Source of the DNA: Nocardia sp. NBC_01327
GTDB taxonomy: Bacteria > Actinomycetota > Actinomycetes > Mycobacteriales > Mycobacteriaceae
Direction: 5' to 3'
Length of the DNA: 64,000 bases
NCBI RefSeq assembly: GCF_035958815.1
Contig: NZ_CP108383.1
Coordinates: 930,001 to 994,000, forward strand
This document shows, piece after piece, positions 35,624 through 44,258 of the stretch. Positions within the stretch are counted from its first letter, which is position 1. The number at the start of each line of letters is the position of its first letter. Under the pieces are notes generated by a model. The model was given only the letters and a program-made list of their open reading frames with translations, was not told the origin of the DNA and ran no database searches. Made by a program: the position numbers and the translations under genes.

Positions 35624-35854
35624 GGGGAATTCATCGCGCACCCGGCCGACTTGTGTTCGCGGTGACTCGAAATCTGTTCGTGGCAGCCGGGGTTTGCGAG
35701 TCTGACGGAGCCGCGCTCCGGCGGATGGCCCGGAGCCGGTGGCGTCCGGGCATCGAATAACGGTGTGGGAGGTCAAGCAGAACGATCATCCCGAAAACCT
35801 TCGACTACGCCGGGAGCTGTGGACCGCCCTCGGCGAGACAGGCAGGGCCGCCGC

Positions 35855-37258
35855 ATGACCACCGTCTCCTCGCACGCCGCGGGTGTGTTCGACTCCCTCG
35901 CCGATGCCATCGGCAATACGCCGCTGGTCCGGCTCAACCGCGTCACCGACGAAATCACCGCGACCGTCTATGTGAAGCTCGAGTACTTGAATCCCGGTGG
36001 GAGCGTGAAGGACCGCGCTGCGCGCGCCATGCTGCTGGCCGCCGAGGAATCCGGCGAGCTGAGTGCGGGCGGGACCGTGGTGGAGGCCAGTTCGGGCAAT
36101 ACCGGGTTGGGTCTGGCCGCGCTGGCCGCCGCGCGCGGATATCGGACCATCGTGGTGGTGCCGGACCGGGTGAGCCGGGAGAAGGTCGCGCTTTTGCGCG
36201 CGCACGGCGCCGAGGTGCATCTGACGCCCGGCCTGCGGCCCGTCGATCATCCGGAGCATTTGCGCAGTGTCGCCCTGCGGCTGACCGCGGATATTCCGGG
36301 TGCGTGGTTCGCGGGGCAGTACGACAATCCCGCCAATCCCGCTGCCCACCGCGCCACCACGGGCCCGGAGATCTGGGCGCAAACAGGCGGGCGGATAACG
36401 CATTTCGTGGCGGGTATCGGCACCGGCGGCACCATCACCGGCAGCGGTGAGCACCTGAAGGAGGCCTCCGGCGGTGCGGTGCGGGTGATCGGTGCCGATC
36501 CGGAGAGCTCGGTGTACGGCGGTGGCGACGGTCGCATCTGGTACGTCGAGGCGGTCGGGCACTTCCTGCATCCGGAGACGGAGACCGATCTGTGGCCGGA
36601 CTCCTACCATCCGGACGTGGTGGATCGGATCGAGCGGATTCCCGATGTGGAGGCGATTCGGGTACTGCACCGGCTGGCCAAGGAGGAGGGGCTGCTGCTG
36701 GGCGGTTCTTCCGGTACGGCGATCGCGGCGGCGCTGCGCGTGGCGCGCGAGCTCGGGCCGGAGGACGTGGTGGTGGTCATCGCACCGGATTCCGGTCGTG
36801 CGTATCTGTCCAAGTACTACAGCGATGAGTGGTTGGGGGCCTTGGGATTTCCGCTGACCTCGGCTGTCGAGGGGCGGACGGTCGGTGATCTCGCCGCGCT
36901 GGCCGACCCGGCCGATCCTGTGGTGGTGTCTTCCGGCGCGACCGTCGCCGAGGCGTGGCGGCTGCTCGGTTCGGGCTCGGCCCTGCCGGTGGTCCTGCAG
37001 CGCAAGGCCTCCGGATCGGCGGTGGTGGCCGAGGTGCTCGGTTCCGTCACCGCTGCGAACCTCGCTGATGCCCGCCGCGACGATCCGGTGAGTGCGCATC
37101 TGGCCGCGCCGTTGCCCACGATCGGTACCACCGAAGCGCTGGACGGCGCCGTCGCACGGCTCGCCGAGCACAGTGGGCCGGTGCTGGTGGTGCGGGAGGG
37201 CCGGGTCATTGCGCTCGTCGATGCGGCGCAGATCAAGGCCCAATACGAAGAGAACTGA
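35855..37258 (+). CDS. cbs: Cystathionine beta-synthase
   Basis: 467 residues, similar to Rv1077. PLP-dependent condensation of serine (or an activated serine) with homocysteine in transsulfuration. The PLP Lys is in GGSVKDRAA near residue 45, the Asn loop is EASSGNTGLGLA, the phosphate loop is GIGTGGTITG and the last motif is GGSSGTAI. The C-terminal ~120 residues form a CBS-domain region. The ATG at 35,855 fits the family N terminus. It stands alone between the tRNA remnant and a terminator. Confidence 0.92.
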   Translation: MTTVSSHAAGVFDSLADAIGNTPLVRLNRVTDEITATVYVKLEYLNPGGSVKDRAARAMLLAAEESGELSAGGTVVEASSGNTGLGLAALAAARGYRTIVVVPDRVSREKVALLRAHGAEVHLTPGLRPVDHPEHLRSVALRLTADIPGAWFAGQYDNPANPAAHRATTGPEIWAQTGGRITHFVAGIGTGGTITGSGEHLKEASGGAVRVIGADPESSVYGGGDGRIWYVEAVGHFLHPETETDLWPDSYHPDVVDRIERIPDVEAIRVLHRLAKEEGLLLGGSSGTAIAAALRVARELGPEDVVVVIAPDSGRAYLSKYYSDEWLGALGFPLTSAVEGRTVGDLAALADPADPVVVSSGATVAEAWRLLGSGSALPVVLQRKASGSAVVAEVLGSVTAANLADARRDDPVSAHLAAPLPTIGTTEALDGAVARLAEHSGPVLVVREGRVIALVDAAQIKAQYEEN

Positions 37259-37262
37259 GACA

Positions 37263-37294
37263 CCGTCACCGCGCCCGATCGGGCGCGGTGACGG
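37263..37294. terminator. Terminator between cbs and DapB-like gene
   Basis: Perfect 14-bp stem with a GATC loop (arms 37,263-37,276 and 37,281-37,294), shared by two convergent genes. Confidence 0.85.
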
Positions 37295-37302
37295 CATGCT
37301 CG

Positions 37303-38367
37303 TTACGAGACCAGGCCGCGGCCGGTGGTCAGGGGGAGATCGGTGGCGGTGAGCAGTCCGGGGCGCGCCTGGACTACGGCGGGGACGGCGCTGACCAGCC
37401 GGGCGGCGGTGCCGACGACGCCCGCCTCGGCGTGGTCGCCATTGCTGTAGAGCTGCAGGTCGAGCAGGTAGTCGGGTTCACCCTTGATTTCGACTCGGTA
37501 GCAACCCTTTCCGGCGGGCTGCGGCCATTCGGGGGCGAGATCGGGGTGCAGGCGGGTGACGTGTTCGAGGGTGAGGATTTCGCGGTCCCCGCGCACGCCG
37601 TGCACCTGGAAGCGCAGGGCGGCGGCGGTGCCGACGGCAATGGTGCGCTTGCCGACGAGGAGCTCTTGGGTGGCGGGAAGTCGCTCGAAATGCTGTGTGA
37701 CGGAGTCGAGTTCGATATCGAGGGCGTCGGCGAGCTGGCGGATGACACTGCCCCAGGCGAGGGTGAGAATGCCCGGTTGCAACAGCATGGGCAGTTCGTC
37801 CAGCGCGCTGCCGAAGCCCATGATGTCGAAGACGACCTTGGGGTTGTCGTAGGTGGAGTAGTCCATGATCTCCGAGCAGATGACCTTGTCGATGCGCTCG
37901 GAGCCACTCGAAAGCAGCAGTGGCAGCCAGTCATTGGCCCAGCCGGGGTCGATGCCGTTCACCCACAGGGAGGCATTGCCCTCGATCGCGGCTTCGATGA
38001 TCGGGTTGATGGCCTCGTCCGGCAGTGTGCCGTAGGGGAATTGGAGAAAGACGGGACTGCTGGAGACCACATTGATGCCGGCGCGGAGGAAGGTTTTCAG
38101 GTCCTCCACCGCTTCCAGGAGCCGGTCGTCGGCCATGGCGGTGTGGATGATGCAGTCCGGCTTCAGGTCGATGAGGGCCTGGGCGTCATTGGTTGCGAGA
38201 ACACCGGTTTCGCGGTCGAGGCCCGCGAGTTCGCCGGCATCCCTACCGGCCTTGGCGTCGCTCGACACCCAGACGCCGACGAGTTCGAGCTCCGGCCGGG
38301 CGATGATGGAACGCAGGGCGCGGTGGCCGACATTGCCTGTGCTCCACTGGACTACGCGATATTTCAC
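37303..38367 (-). CDS. DapB-like NAD(P)H-dependent dehydrogenase
   Basis: 354 residues with an N-terminal Rossmann fold (YRVVQWSTGNVGHRALRSI) of the dihydrodipicolinate-reductase type. The long C-terminal domain is that of the actinobacterial 'dihydrodipicolinate reductase-like'/diaminopentanoate-dehydrogenase group, not of true DapB. GGAG lies 6 nt before the GTG at 38,367. It follows an SDR gene by 13 bp and is probably co-transcribed under the TetR regulator. Substrate unknown; steroid- or lipid-related oxidation is a guess from context. Confidence 0.75.
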   Translation of the reverse strand: MKYRVVQWSTGNVGHRALRSIIARPELELVGVWVSSDAKAGRDAGELAGLDRETGVLATNDAQALIDLKPDCIIHTAMADDRLLEAVEDLKTFLRAGINVVSSSPVFLQFPYGTLPDEAINPIIEAAIEGNASLWVNGIDPGWANDWLPLLLSSGSERIDKVICSEIMDYSTYDNPKVVFDIMGFGSALDELPMLLQPGILTLAWGSVIRQLADALDIELDSVTQHFERLPATQELLVGKRTIAVGTAAALRFQVHGVRGDREILTLEHVTRLHPDLAPEWPQPAGKGCYRVEIKGEPDYLLDLQLYSNGDHAEAGVVGTAARLVSAVPAVVQARPGLLTATDLPLTTGRGLVS

Positions 38368-38380
38368 AGCTGGCTCCGGT

Positions 38381-39172
38381 TCACAGGTCGGGGAGGCCGA
38401 GTTCGAGGTTGGGCGCTTCGATGCCGCCGTCGACCTCGAGGATCTTGCCGGTGATGTAACCGCCGGCCGGCGAGCAGAGGAAGACGATGGCGGCGGCGAT
38501 CTCCCACGGTTCGCCGAGACGGCGCAGCGGGGTGGCGCCCTCCATCCGGGCCTTGATTTCCGGTTGCTGCGCAACAACTTCCAGTGCGGAGGTGAGGACC
38601 GAGCCGACCGCGATGGCATTGACCCGGATGCGCGGGGACAGATCGGTGGCGGCCATGCGGGTCCAGTGCGCGAGCGCCGCCTTGGCGGTGCCGTAGGCGA
38701 GGAAGCCGCGACCGGGGGCCCGGCCCATCATCGAGGAGATGCTGACGACGGAGCCGCCGCCGGTCTTCAGCATGTGCGGGACCGCGGCCTGGGTGAGCGC
38801 GTGCGCGGTGGACACATTGAAGCGGAAGGCGTCCTCGAGGAAGTCGGGGGAGGTGGTGGTGAAGGTATTGGGCATGGTGCCGCCGACATTGTTGACGACG
38901 ATATCGATGCGCCCGAGTTCGGCCGCGGCGGTTTCGGCGAAGGCGGTGACGGTGGACAGGTCCGACAGGTCGCAGGGGACCGTGACGGCGCGGCGGCCCA
39001 GGGCGCGAATCTTGCCGGCGACCTCGTCGAGTTGTTCGGGGGTGCGGGCGGCGAGCGCGACATCGGCGCCCGCTTCGGCCAGGGCCAGGGCGGTGGCGGC
39101 GCCGATGCCGCGGCCGGCGCCGGTGACGACGGCGACGCGGCCGTCCAGTCGGAAGGTATCCAGGATCATCAC
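38381..39172 (-). CDS. Short-chain dehydrogenase/reductase
   Basis: Up to 263 residues. Classical SDR: cofactor motif [14 protein letters not shown] near residue 16, NNVGG near residue 93, Ser in [10 protein letters not shown] and YGTAK for the catalytic Tyr and Lys. First gene of the pair with the DapB-like gene. The promoter puts the transcript start at or next to the GTG 39,172 / ATG 39,169, so it is probably leaderless. Confidence 0.88.
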   Translation of the reverse strand: MMILDTFRLDGRVAVVTGAGRGIGAATALALAEAGADVALAARTPEQLDEVAGKIRALGRRAVTVPCDLSDLSTVTAFAETAAAELGRIDIVVNNVGGTMPNTFTTTSPDFLEDAFRFNVSTAHALTQAAVPHMLKTGGGSVVSISSMMGRAPGRGFLAYGTAKAALAHWTRMAATDLSPRIRVNAIAVGSVLTSALEVVAQQPEIKARMEGATPLRRLGEPWEIAAAIVFLCSPAGGYITGKILEVDGGIEAPNLELGLPDL

Positions 39173-39177
39173 TCAGA

Positions 39178-39205
39178 GCTTTAAGAAATGATGCTTAACT
39201 GTCAA
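39178..39205 (-). promoter_or_regulatory. SDR promoter with TetR-type operator
   Basis: A consensus -35 (TTGACA on the minus strand, 39,200-39,205), a 16-nt spacer and a -10 (TAAAGC, 39,178-39,183). The inverted repeat TTAAG-N8-CTTAA (39,181-39,198) lies exactly between them, a classical position for repression by the divergently encoded TetR protein. Confidence 0.65.
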
Positions 39206-39285
39206 GGACGAGTTCTTTACGGGCTGGTGGGCGGCTACTCTGCACCTGTGACGACGCGTGTTTTTGGACCGAGGGAGGGATTCGC

Positions 39286-39912
39286 GTGGCGGTGACCGAG
39301 GCGCGGGAGCGGATCATCCTGGCGGCCGAGCGCCTGATCGCCGAGCGCGGGCAGGCGGTGCCGCTGCGTGATATCGCGGCCGCCGCCGGGCAGCGGAACA
39401 ATTCGGCCATCCAGTATCACTTCGGATCGCGCGACGGGCTGATCGAAGCCGTGGTCGAACTGCGGATGGCGACCCTCGAGGTGCGGCGGCTGGAATTGCT
39501 CGCCGAGCAGGTGGGTTCGGGCGCGGGAGTGCACGCGCTGCTGGAGGCGCTGGTGGTGCCCATGTTCGAACTCAGCGAACGGCACGGCAGCAATCACTAC
39601 GCGCGATTCCTCGAACAGATTCACACCCATCCGGCCGTCACCGACGCCTCCAACCTGGACAGCGAACAGCGCACCTCGGTCCGGGTGATCATGCAGCGCC
39701 TCGACGACGAGATGACCGAACTGCCGCCCCGGCTGCGCGTGCACCGGTTACGCGCGCTGCCCACCATGCTTTTCGCGCTCCTGGCCGATCATGAGCGCGC
39801 CGTGGAAGCGGGTCGCGTCGCCGCTGGTGCGGTCAGTGCCTGGGCGGAAACCATCGACATGCTGGTGGGCGCGCTCACCGCTCCAGCCAGCGAGCGTGCG
39901 CCGATCCGGTGA
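39286..39912 (+). CDS. TetR-family transcriptional regulator
   Basis: 208 residues. N-terminal HTH LIAERGQAVPLRDIAAAAGQ followed by IQYHFGSRDGLIEAVVELR, then a ligand-binding domain. GGGAGGG lies 6 nt before the GTG. Divergent from the SDR/DapB-like pair and therefore its likely repressor, probably acting at 39,181-39,198. Confidence 0.9.
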   Translation: MAVTEARERIILAAERLIAERGQAVPLRDIAAAAGQRNNSAIQYHFGSRDGLIEAVVELRMATLEVRRLELLAEQVGSGAGVHALLEALVVPMFELSERHGSNHYARFLEQIHTHPAVTDASNLDSEQRTSVRVIMQRLDDEMTELPPRLRVHRLRALPTMLFALLADHERAVEAGRVAAGAVSAWAETIDMLVGALTAPASERAPIR

Positions 39913-39933
39913 AATCGGCTCCGGCATAACAGC

Positions 39934-39964
39934 ATCGGCCCGGCTCTGTCCGAGCCGGGCCGAT
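39934..39964. terminator. Terminator between tetR and low-complexity gene
   Basis: Perfect 13-bp stem with a 5-nt loop, arms 39,934-39,946 and 39,952-39,964, shared by convergent genes. Confidence 0.85.
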
Positions 39965-39997
39965 CGCTGAATTCTCTAGCCCGCTGCTGATAGCGGC

Positions 39998-40867
39998 CTA
40001 CTGCTGATAACCGGACGGTGGGTAATTCTGCTGTGGCGGCTGCTGAAAACCCTGCTGCGGCTGGCCGTATTCGTACGGCTCCTGATACCCGCCGGGCTGA
40101 CCGGGGTACCCCTGCTGCGCGGGCGGCATCGACGGCAACTGGGTGTGCGCCGCCGGTGCCGCGTAATTCGGCTGTGGCGCATAGCCGCCCGGCTGTCCCG
40201 AGAATCCCTGCTGGACAGGCTGGGCGGCGTAGCCCGGCTGCGCGGTCGGACCGGGCTGACTCGGAAAGTCCGTTCGAGCGGGCTGACTTCCGTACCCCTG
40301 CCGGCCATTCCAAGCGGAATAGCCCTGGAACTCCGTCTGCGCGGGCTGTGCGGACATGCTTGGCCGGCCGGTGAAGTTGGGTTGTGCCGACTGACCGGCG
40401 AAGTTCGGCTGGCCGGGACCGCCCGAGAAGTCCTGCGGGGCAGGCGCTACGGCGTAGGCCTGCTGGGCGGAATTGGCTTGCCGGCCGGAGAAGGCGGGTG
40501 GGGCGGGCGGAGCTGAGAAGTTGTGGGGGGTAAGTGGGGCGGAGTAGGGCTGCTGGGCGGATAGGCCGGACAGGCTGGATTGTGCGGGCTGGGGCGAGAA
40601 ATCTTGTGGGGCAGGCTGGGCGGGGTAGCCCTGGGGTGGGAGGTTCGGGTCGAACTGGGTCGGCTCCGGGGTGGCGGGTGGGGTGTCCTTCTTCTTGAAG
40701 ACGAAGTAGACGCCTACCGAGATGAGGAGTAGGACCAGAACGCCGAGGAGGCCGAACATGTGGCCGATGACGCGGCCGCCGACCTTGGCGAGAATGATGA
40801 TGGCGAGTGCGCCGGCGGCGGCGGAGGCGCGGGCGATTGTGCTGCTGCCTGGTTGATTCTGGCTCAT
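39998..40867 (-). CDS. Membrane-anchored Pro/Gln/Gly/Tyr-rich low-complexity protein
   Basis: 289 residues. A short Ser/Thr-rich start, one long hydrophobic region (residues ~15-57, with AIIILAK and LLGVLVLLLISVGVYFVF), a KKK stop-transfer, then ~225 residues of disordered sequence. The tail is made of loose repeats such as QPNFAGQ/QPNFTG, QPGYAAQP and QQGYPGQPGGYQ, ending in a Q/P/Y-rich segment. The tail should be cytoplasmic by the positive-inside rule. No enzyme domain; function not known. GGGGGA lies ~10 nt before the ATG. Confidence 0.8.
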   Translation of the reverse strand: MSQNQPGSSTIARASAAAGALAIIILAKVGGRVIGHMFGLLGVLVLLLISVGVYFVFKKKDTPPATPEPTQFDPNLPPQGYPAQPAPQDFSPQPAQSSLSGLSAQQPYSAPLTPHNFSAPPAPPAFSGRQANSAQQAYAVAPAPQDFSGGPGQPNFAGQSAQPNFTGRPSMSAQPAQTEFQGYSAWNGRQGYGSQPARTDFPSQPGPTAQPGYAAQPVQQGFSGQPGGYAPQPNYAAPAAHTQLPSMPPAQQGYPGQPGGYQEPYEYGQPQQGFQQPPQQNYPPSGYQQ

Positions 40868-41046
40868 GAGATGGAATTCCCCCGATCGAAAACTGTTGCG
40901 GGGGCAGCATACCCACGGTTCTGGACGAGTGTCCGTGTCCGTTCGGCCAGCTCACCATTTAAATAGGTCATATCGGACAAAGCTGTCCGGCGGTGCGTCG
41001 GGGGTGCGAAGTCGGCTGCGATCTGGCAGGTTGCGGTGGCCGCGAC

Positions 41047-41052
41047 TACCGT
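41047..41052 (+). promoter_or_regulatory. -10 box of leaderless DUF2752 gene
   Basis: TACCGT ends 7 nt before the GTG at 41,060. Confidence 0.45.
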
Positions 41053-41059
41053 TGTTCGC

Positions 41060-41509
41060 GTGCACACCATGCCCCCGACCGAGGTCGAACCCGCCCCCCG
41101 CCCCAGATGGCTGGGTATGGGTTTGCCGCTGCTCGCCGGGGGTGCGGTCGCGGGAGGGCTGGCGCTGCTGCATTTCCGGGACCCTCATGTGCAGGGGGCG
41201 TACGGGTTCTGCCCGTTCAAGGAGTTGACGGGGTACTGGTGCCCCGGATGCGGCGGGTTGCGTGGGCTGCACAATCTCACCGAAGGGCATGTGGTCGATG
41301 CCCTGCACAGCAATCTGCTGATTCTGCCGCTGCTGCTGGGTTTCCTCGGCTGGATGGTTACCGCGCTGGTGTACGGCTGGCAGGGGAAACCGATGCCACG
41401 GGTGCCGAAGGTGCTACCGAAGCCTGCGCTCTGGGCGCTGCTGGCGTTGGCTCTCCTATATACGGTGTTCCGCAATACGCCCTGGGGAACGTGGCTGGCC
41501 CCGGTGTAA
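41060..41509 (+). CDS. DUF2752 membrane protein
   Basis: 149 residues with three predicted membrane helices. The family motif is CPFKELTGYWCPGCGGLRG between the first two helices, with Cys residues that may bind metal or form disulfides. Function unknown. The leaderless GTG at 41,060 is preferred to the GTG at 41,036. Confidence 0.8.
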   Translation: MHTMPPTEVEPAPRPRWLGMGLPLLAGGAVAGGLALLHFRDPHVQGAYGFCPFKELTGYWCPGCGGLRGLHNLTEGHVVDALHSNLLILPLLLGFLGWMVTALVYGWQGKPMPRVPKVLPKPALWALLALALLYTVFRNTPWGTWLAPV

Positions 41510-41602
41510 TCCGTTCGTCCCGAACTACCGGTGACCAGCCTGCCGGGCGGGCCCGGCGTGCCTGTCCGCGTAATTCCCGCCGAATCAGGGCATGCTCTCG
41601 AT

Positions 41603-41788
41603 ATGAGTGATTCTCTGAAAGACCGTGTGCGAGCGAAGCTGATCCGCCAGCTCGCGGAGGACGGGCCGGACCAGGAACACGATGACGGGCGCCAGCTTTC
41701 GGTCCAGGACGACCTGGATCTGCTGAACGCCGTCACCGACGACGACCCGTTCGTAGAGGAACTCGCCGAGCGCTACCTGGTGCCGTAA
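41603..41788 (+). CDS. Small acidic hypothetical protein
   Basis: 61 residues beginning MSDSLKDRVRAKLIRQLAEDG and very acidic afterwards (DDDPFVEELAER). No Shine-Dalgarno; a weak -10-like CATGCT lies 6 nt before the ATG. Codon use is normal for the genome. Not recognised. Confidence 0.6.
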   Translation: MSDSLKDRVRAKLIRQLAEDGPDQEHDDGRQLSVQDDLDLLNAVTDDDPFVEELAERYLVP

Positions 41789-41810
41789 CCCGCTCCCGGG
41801 AGCGCGCCGA

Positions 41811-43124
41811 TCAGATGGCGCAGGGTGCTCCGCCCTCGGCGCTGCTGCCGAAGGGGCGGGTTTCGGGGGTGGGGTTCCAGTGGCCTTCGGTTTTGGCGTA
41901 GTTCCAGGCGGAGCCGTTCTCGACGAGGGTCGAGAGGGCGTCGATCAGGCGGTCTACGGCGGCGGCGGTGCTGCCGAGGCCGATGCTGGCGCGCAGGGCC
42001 GCGTCGACGCCGAGTCGGGCGAGCAGGGGGTGGGCGCAGAAGCGGCCGTCGCGGACGCCGATGCCGTGTTCGGCGGAGAGGTACGCGGCCACCTGGCCGG
42101 GTTCGAAACCGTCGACGGTGAAGGCGACAATGCCGACGGCATCGGTGCTGTCCCGCCAGATGCGCAGGAAGTTCACGCCCGGAACGGTTTTCAGGCCGTA
42201 GCGCAGGCGGTGCGTGAGGTACTGCTCGTGCTCGCGGACGGTGGTCTCGTCGAGTTCGGCGAGCGCGTCACACGCGGCGGCCAGCGCGGCCACGCCGAGC
42301 ACATTGGGAGAGCCGGCCTCGTGCCGCTGCGGGGCGGGGGCCCATTCGACGCCGTCGGCGGTTACCGAGCGGACCGCGCCGCCGCCCGCGAGGTACGGCT
42401 CGGCGGCATCGAGCCAGTCCCGCCGGCCGACCAGTACGCCCGCGCCGAACGGCGCGTACGCCTTGTGCCCGGAGAAGGCCAGGTAGTCGATGCCGCTGGT
42501 CTGCAGATCGATGCGGCGGTGCGGTGCGAGCTGGGCGGCGTCCACCAGGATCCGGGTGCCGCACTGGTGCGCGATCCAGGCCAGCCGCTCCAGCGGCAGC
42601 AGTTCGCCGGTGACATTCGAGGCGCCCGTAATCGCAAGCAGCGCAGCGGGTTTGGAGCACAGTTCGGCTACCACGCGCTGAATGGTCTCCTCGATGGTGT
42701 CCGCGACCGGCACCACCCGGCGACCGCCTCGGATCCACGGCAGGAAGTTGGCGTGGTGTTCCACATCGAGCACCACGGTGTCGCCGGGTACGCAGGCGGC
42801 GAGCAGATTCAGTGAATCGGTGGTGTTGCGGGTGAAGACCACGACCTGGTCATCGCCGGCATTCAGGAAGCGGGCGACCGAGCCGCGGGCGGCCTCGTAG
42901 CAGTCGGTGGAGACGCGGGAGGCGTAGCCGGCGCCGCGGTGCACGCTGGCGTAGAACGGCAGCAGTTGCTGCACCCGGTCGGTGACCTGCGTCAATGCCG
43001 GTGCGCTGGCGGCATAGTCGAAGTTGGCGTAGGTGGTGGTCCCACCCTGCACGAGAGGTACCCGCAGATCACAACCGGAGACGGTGGCGAGAGCGGCACA
43101 GGACTGGTCGGCAAATGCAGTCAT
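41811..43124 (-). CDS. SufS/CsdA-like aminotransferase class V (cysteine desulfurase-like)
   Basis: 437 residues. The PLP Lys is in AFSGHKAYAPFGAG near residue 233; HHANFLPW and VDAAQLAPH are class-V motifs. VRDGRFCAHPLL near residue 367 keeps the Cys at the position of the SufS persulfide Cys, with a changed context. No suf genes are adjacent. A SAM-IV-type riboswitch precedes it, so it is switched with methionine/SAM status. I use ATG 43,124; an in-frame TTG at 43,145 is possible. Confidence 0.85.
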   Translation of the reverse strand: MTAFADQSCAALATVSGCDLRVPLVQGGTTTYANFDYAASAPALTQVTDRVQQLLPFYASVHRGAGYASRVSTDCYEAARGSVARFLNAGDDQVVVFTRNTTDSLNLLAACVPGDTVVLDVEHHANFLPWIRGGRRVVPVADTIEETIQRVVAELCSKPAALLAITGASNVTGELLPLERLAWIAHQCGTRILVDAAQLAPHRRIDLQTSGIDYLAFSGHKAYAPFGAGVLVGRRDWLDAAEPYLAGGGAVRSVTADGVEWAPAPQRHEAGSPNVLGVAALAAACDALAELDETTVREHEQYLTHRLRYGLKTVPGVNFLRIWRDSTDAVGIVAFTVDGFEPGQVAAYLSAEHGIGVRDGRFCAHPLLARLGVDAALRASIGLGSTAAAVDRLIDALSTLVENGSAWNYAKTEGHWNPTPETRPFGSSAEGGAPCAI

Positions 43125-43159
43125 CACGAAATCCCATTCGGGCAAGGGACGCGCGATCA

Positions 43160-43290
43160 GAAAAAGAATGATCGAGAGTCCGCGCTTGCCGCGCCCGGTC
43201 GGGCGGCGGCCCGGTCGTCACCTGGAGCACCCCACCGCGGAGGAGGGTTGCCGACCAGCTAGCCAGGGCTTGACGCTGGTACTCATGACC
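43160..43290 (-). promoter_or_regulatory. SAM-IV-type riboswitch
   Basis: On the minus strand the leader starts GGTCATGAGTACCAGCGTCA (from 43,290) and continues with CTGGTCGGCAACCCTCC, CGCGGTGGGGTGC and GGTGACGACC. These blocks, in this order, are those of the SAM-I/SAM-IV superfamily in actinobacteria. GGTC/GACC close P1 and ACCAGC/GCTGGT form P2. GC-rich hairpins just after the aptamer (GGGC-GCCC) could be the SAM-IV extra stem or the switch. It lies ~35 bp before the desulfurase-like start. Confidence 0.88.
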
Positions 43291-43420
43291 TGATTTGGAA
43301 GGCTGGCAGATGGTCCGGGGTCTTGTCAACCCCTTCGGAAAAATCATCCGAAAGTTGGAGTGGGTGGGCCGCAAAGTTCGAATCGCGCGATCGTTGCTGA
43401 CGCGTATGGTCAAGGGGAAG

Positions 43421-43439
43421 TTAGGGTAGCCAAAGGTGG
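43421..43439 (+). promoter_or_regulatory. IdeR/DtxR-like iron box before heme oxygenase
   Basis: The left half TTAGGGTAGCC agrees with the iron-box consensus TTAGGTTAGSCTAACCTAA at 10 of 11 positions; the right half is weak (about 13 of 19 overall). It also contains a -10-like TAGGGT. Iron repression of heme oxygenase is known in corynebacteria and fits here. Confidence 0.5.
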
Positions 43440-43470
43440 GCGCCCCCGGTTCGAAACGAGGAGCTCGACC

Positions 43471-44127
43471 ATGTTGGATACCGCGCCGTTCTCGACGCTC
43501 ATTCGTTCCGCGACCGAACAGCAGCACACCGAGGCCGAACACTCCACCTTCATGAGCGATCTGCTGCAGGGCAGGCTCGGCGTCGAGGCCTTCTACCGCT
43601 ACACCTCGCAGCTGTGGTTCGTCTACGACGCCCTCGAAAAGCATTCCGCCGCACTGGCTTCCGACCCGGTCGCTGGACCGTTCGTCAAGCCGGAGCTGAA
43701 TCGCCTGGCGGCCCTCGAAATCGATCTCGCCCACCTCGGCGGCGCGAACTGGCGCGAGGAACTGGCAGCCCTGCCGTCCACCGCCGCCTACGCCGCCCGC
43801 ATCGACGAGTGCGCGCGCACCTGGCCGGCCGGTTACGTGGTGCACCACTACACCCGCTACCTGGGCGATCTTTCGGGCGGACAGGTCATTCGCGGTACCG
43901 CCGAGAAGCTGTGGGACCTGCCCAAGAAGGGTGACGGCGTCCGCTTCTACGTCTTCGACGACATCTCCAACCCGGCCGCGTTCAAGCGCGAATACCGGGA
44001 GAACCTGGACGGGCTGCCGATCGCCGGTCCGGATGTCGAGCGGGTGCTCGACGAAGCTCGTCTCGCGTTCTCGATGAACACCGCTGTGTTCCGCGAACTG
44101 GGCGCGGAATTCAGCGCGCGGAACTGA
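43471..44127 (+). CDS. Heme oxygenase (biliverdin-producing)
   Basis: 218 residues of the HmuO/HO-1 family. The proximal heme His is in ATEQQHTEAEH near residue 20 and the distal helix is RYLGDLSGGQVIRG, the family signature. It degrades heme to biliverdin, CO and Fe2+ to obtain iron. GAGGAG lies 8 nt before the ATG. Has its own iron box and terminator. Partner reductase not found nearby. Confidence 0.94.
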   Translation: MLDTAPFSTLIRSATEQQHTEAEHSTFMSDLLQGRLGVEAFYRYTSQLWFVYDALEKHSAALASDPVAGPFVKPELNRLAALEIDLAHLGGANWREELAALPSTAAYAARIDECARTWPAGYVVHHYTRYLGDLSGGQVIRGTAEKLWDLPKKGDGVRFYVFDDISNPAAFKREYRENLDGLPIAGPDVERVLDEARLAFSMNTAVFRELGAEFSARN

Positions 44128-44145
44128 ATCTCTGCTGCTCGGGGG

Positions 44146-44190
44146 AGCCGCCGGCCATTCCCTCCGGATAAGGTCGGCGGCTTTCTATTT
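44146..44190 (+). terminator. Heme oxygenase terminator
   Basis: 11-bp stem with one G-T pair (arms 44,146-44,156 and 44,172-44,182), 15-nt loop, followed by TTCTATTT. Confidence 0.85.
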
Positions 44191-44258
44191 GTCCCCCCGC
44201 TGTACCGCGGCGCCGGCCCGGCCTTGCGCCGCAGCACCGGGTGCGCTGCCATAGAGGT

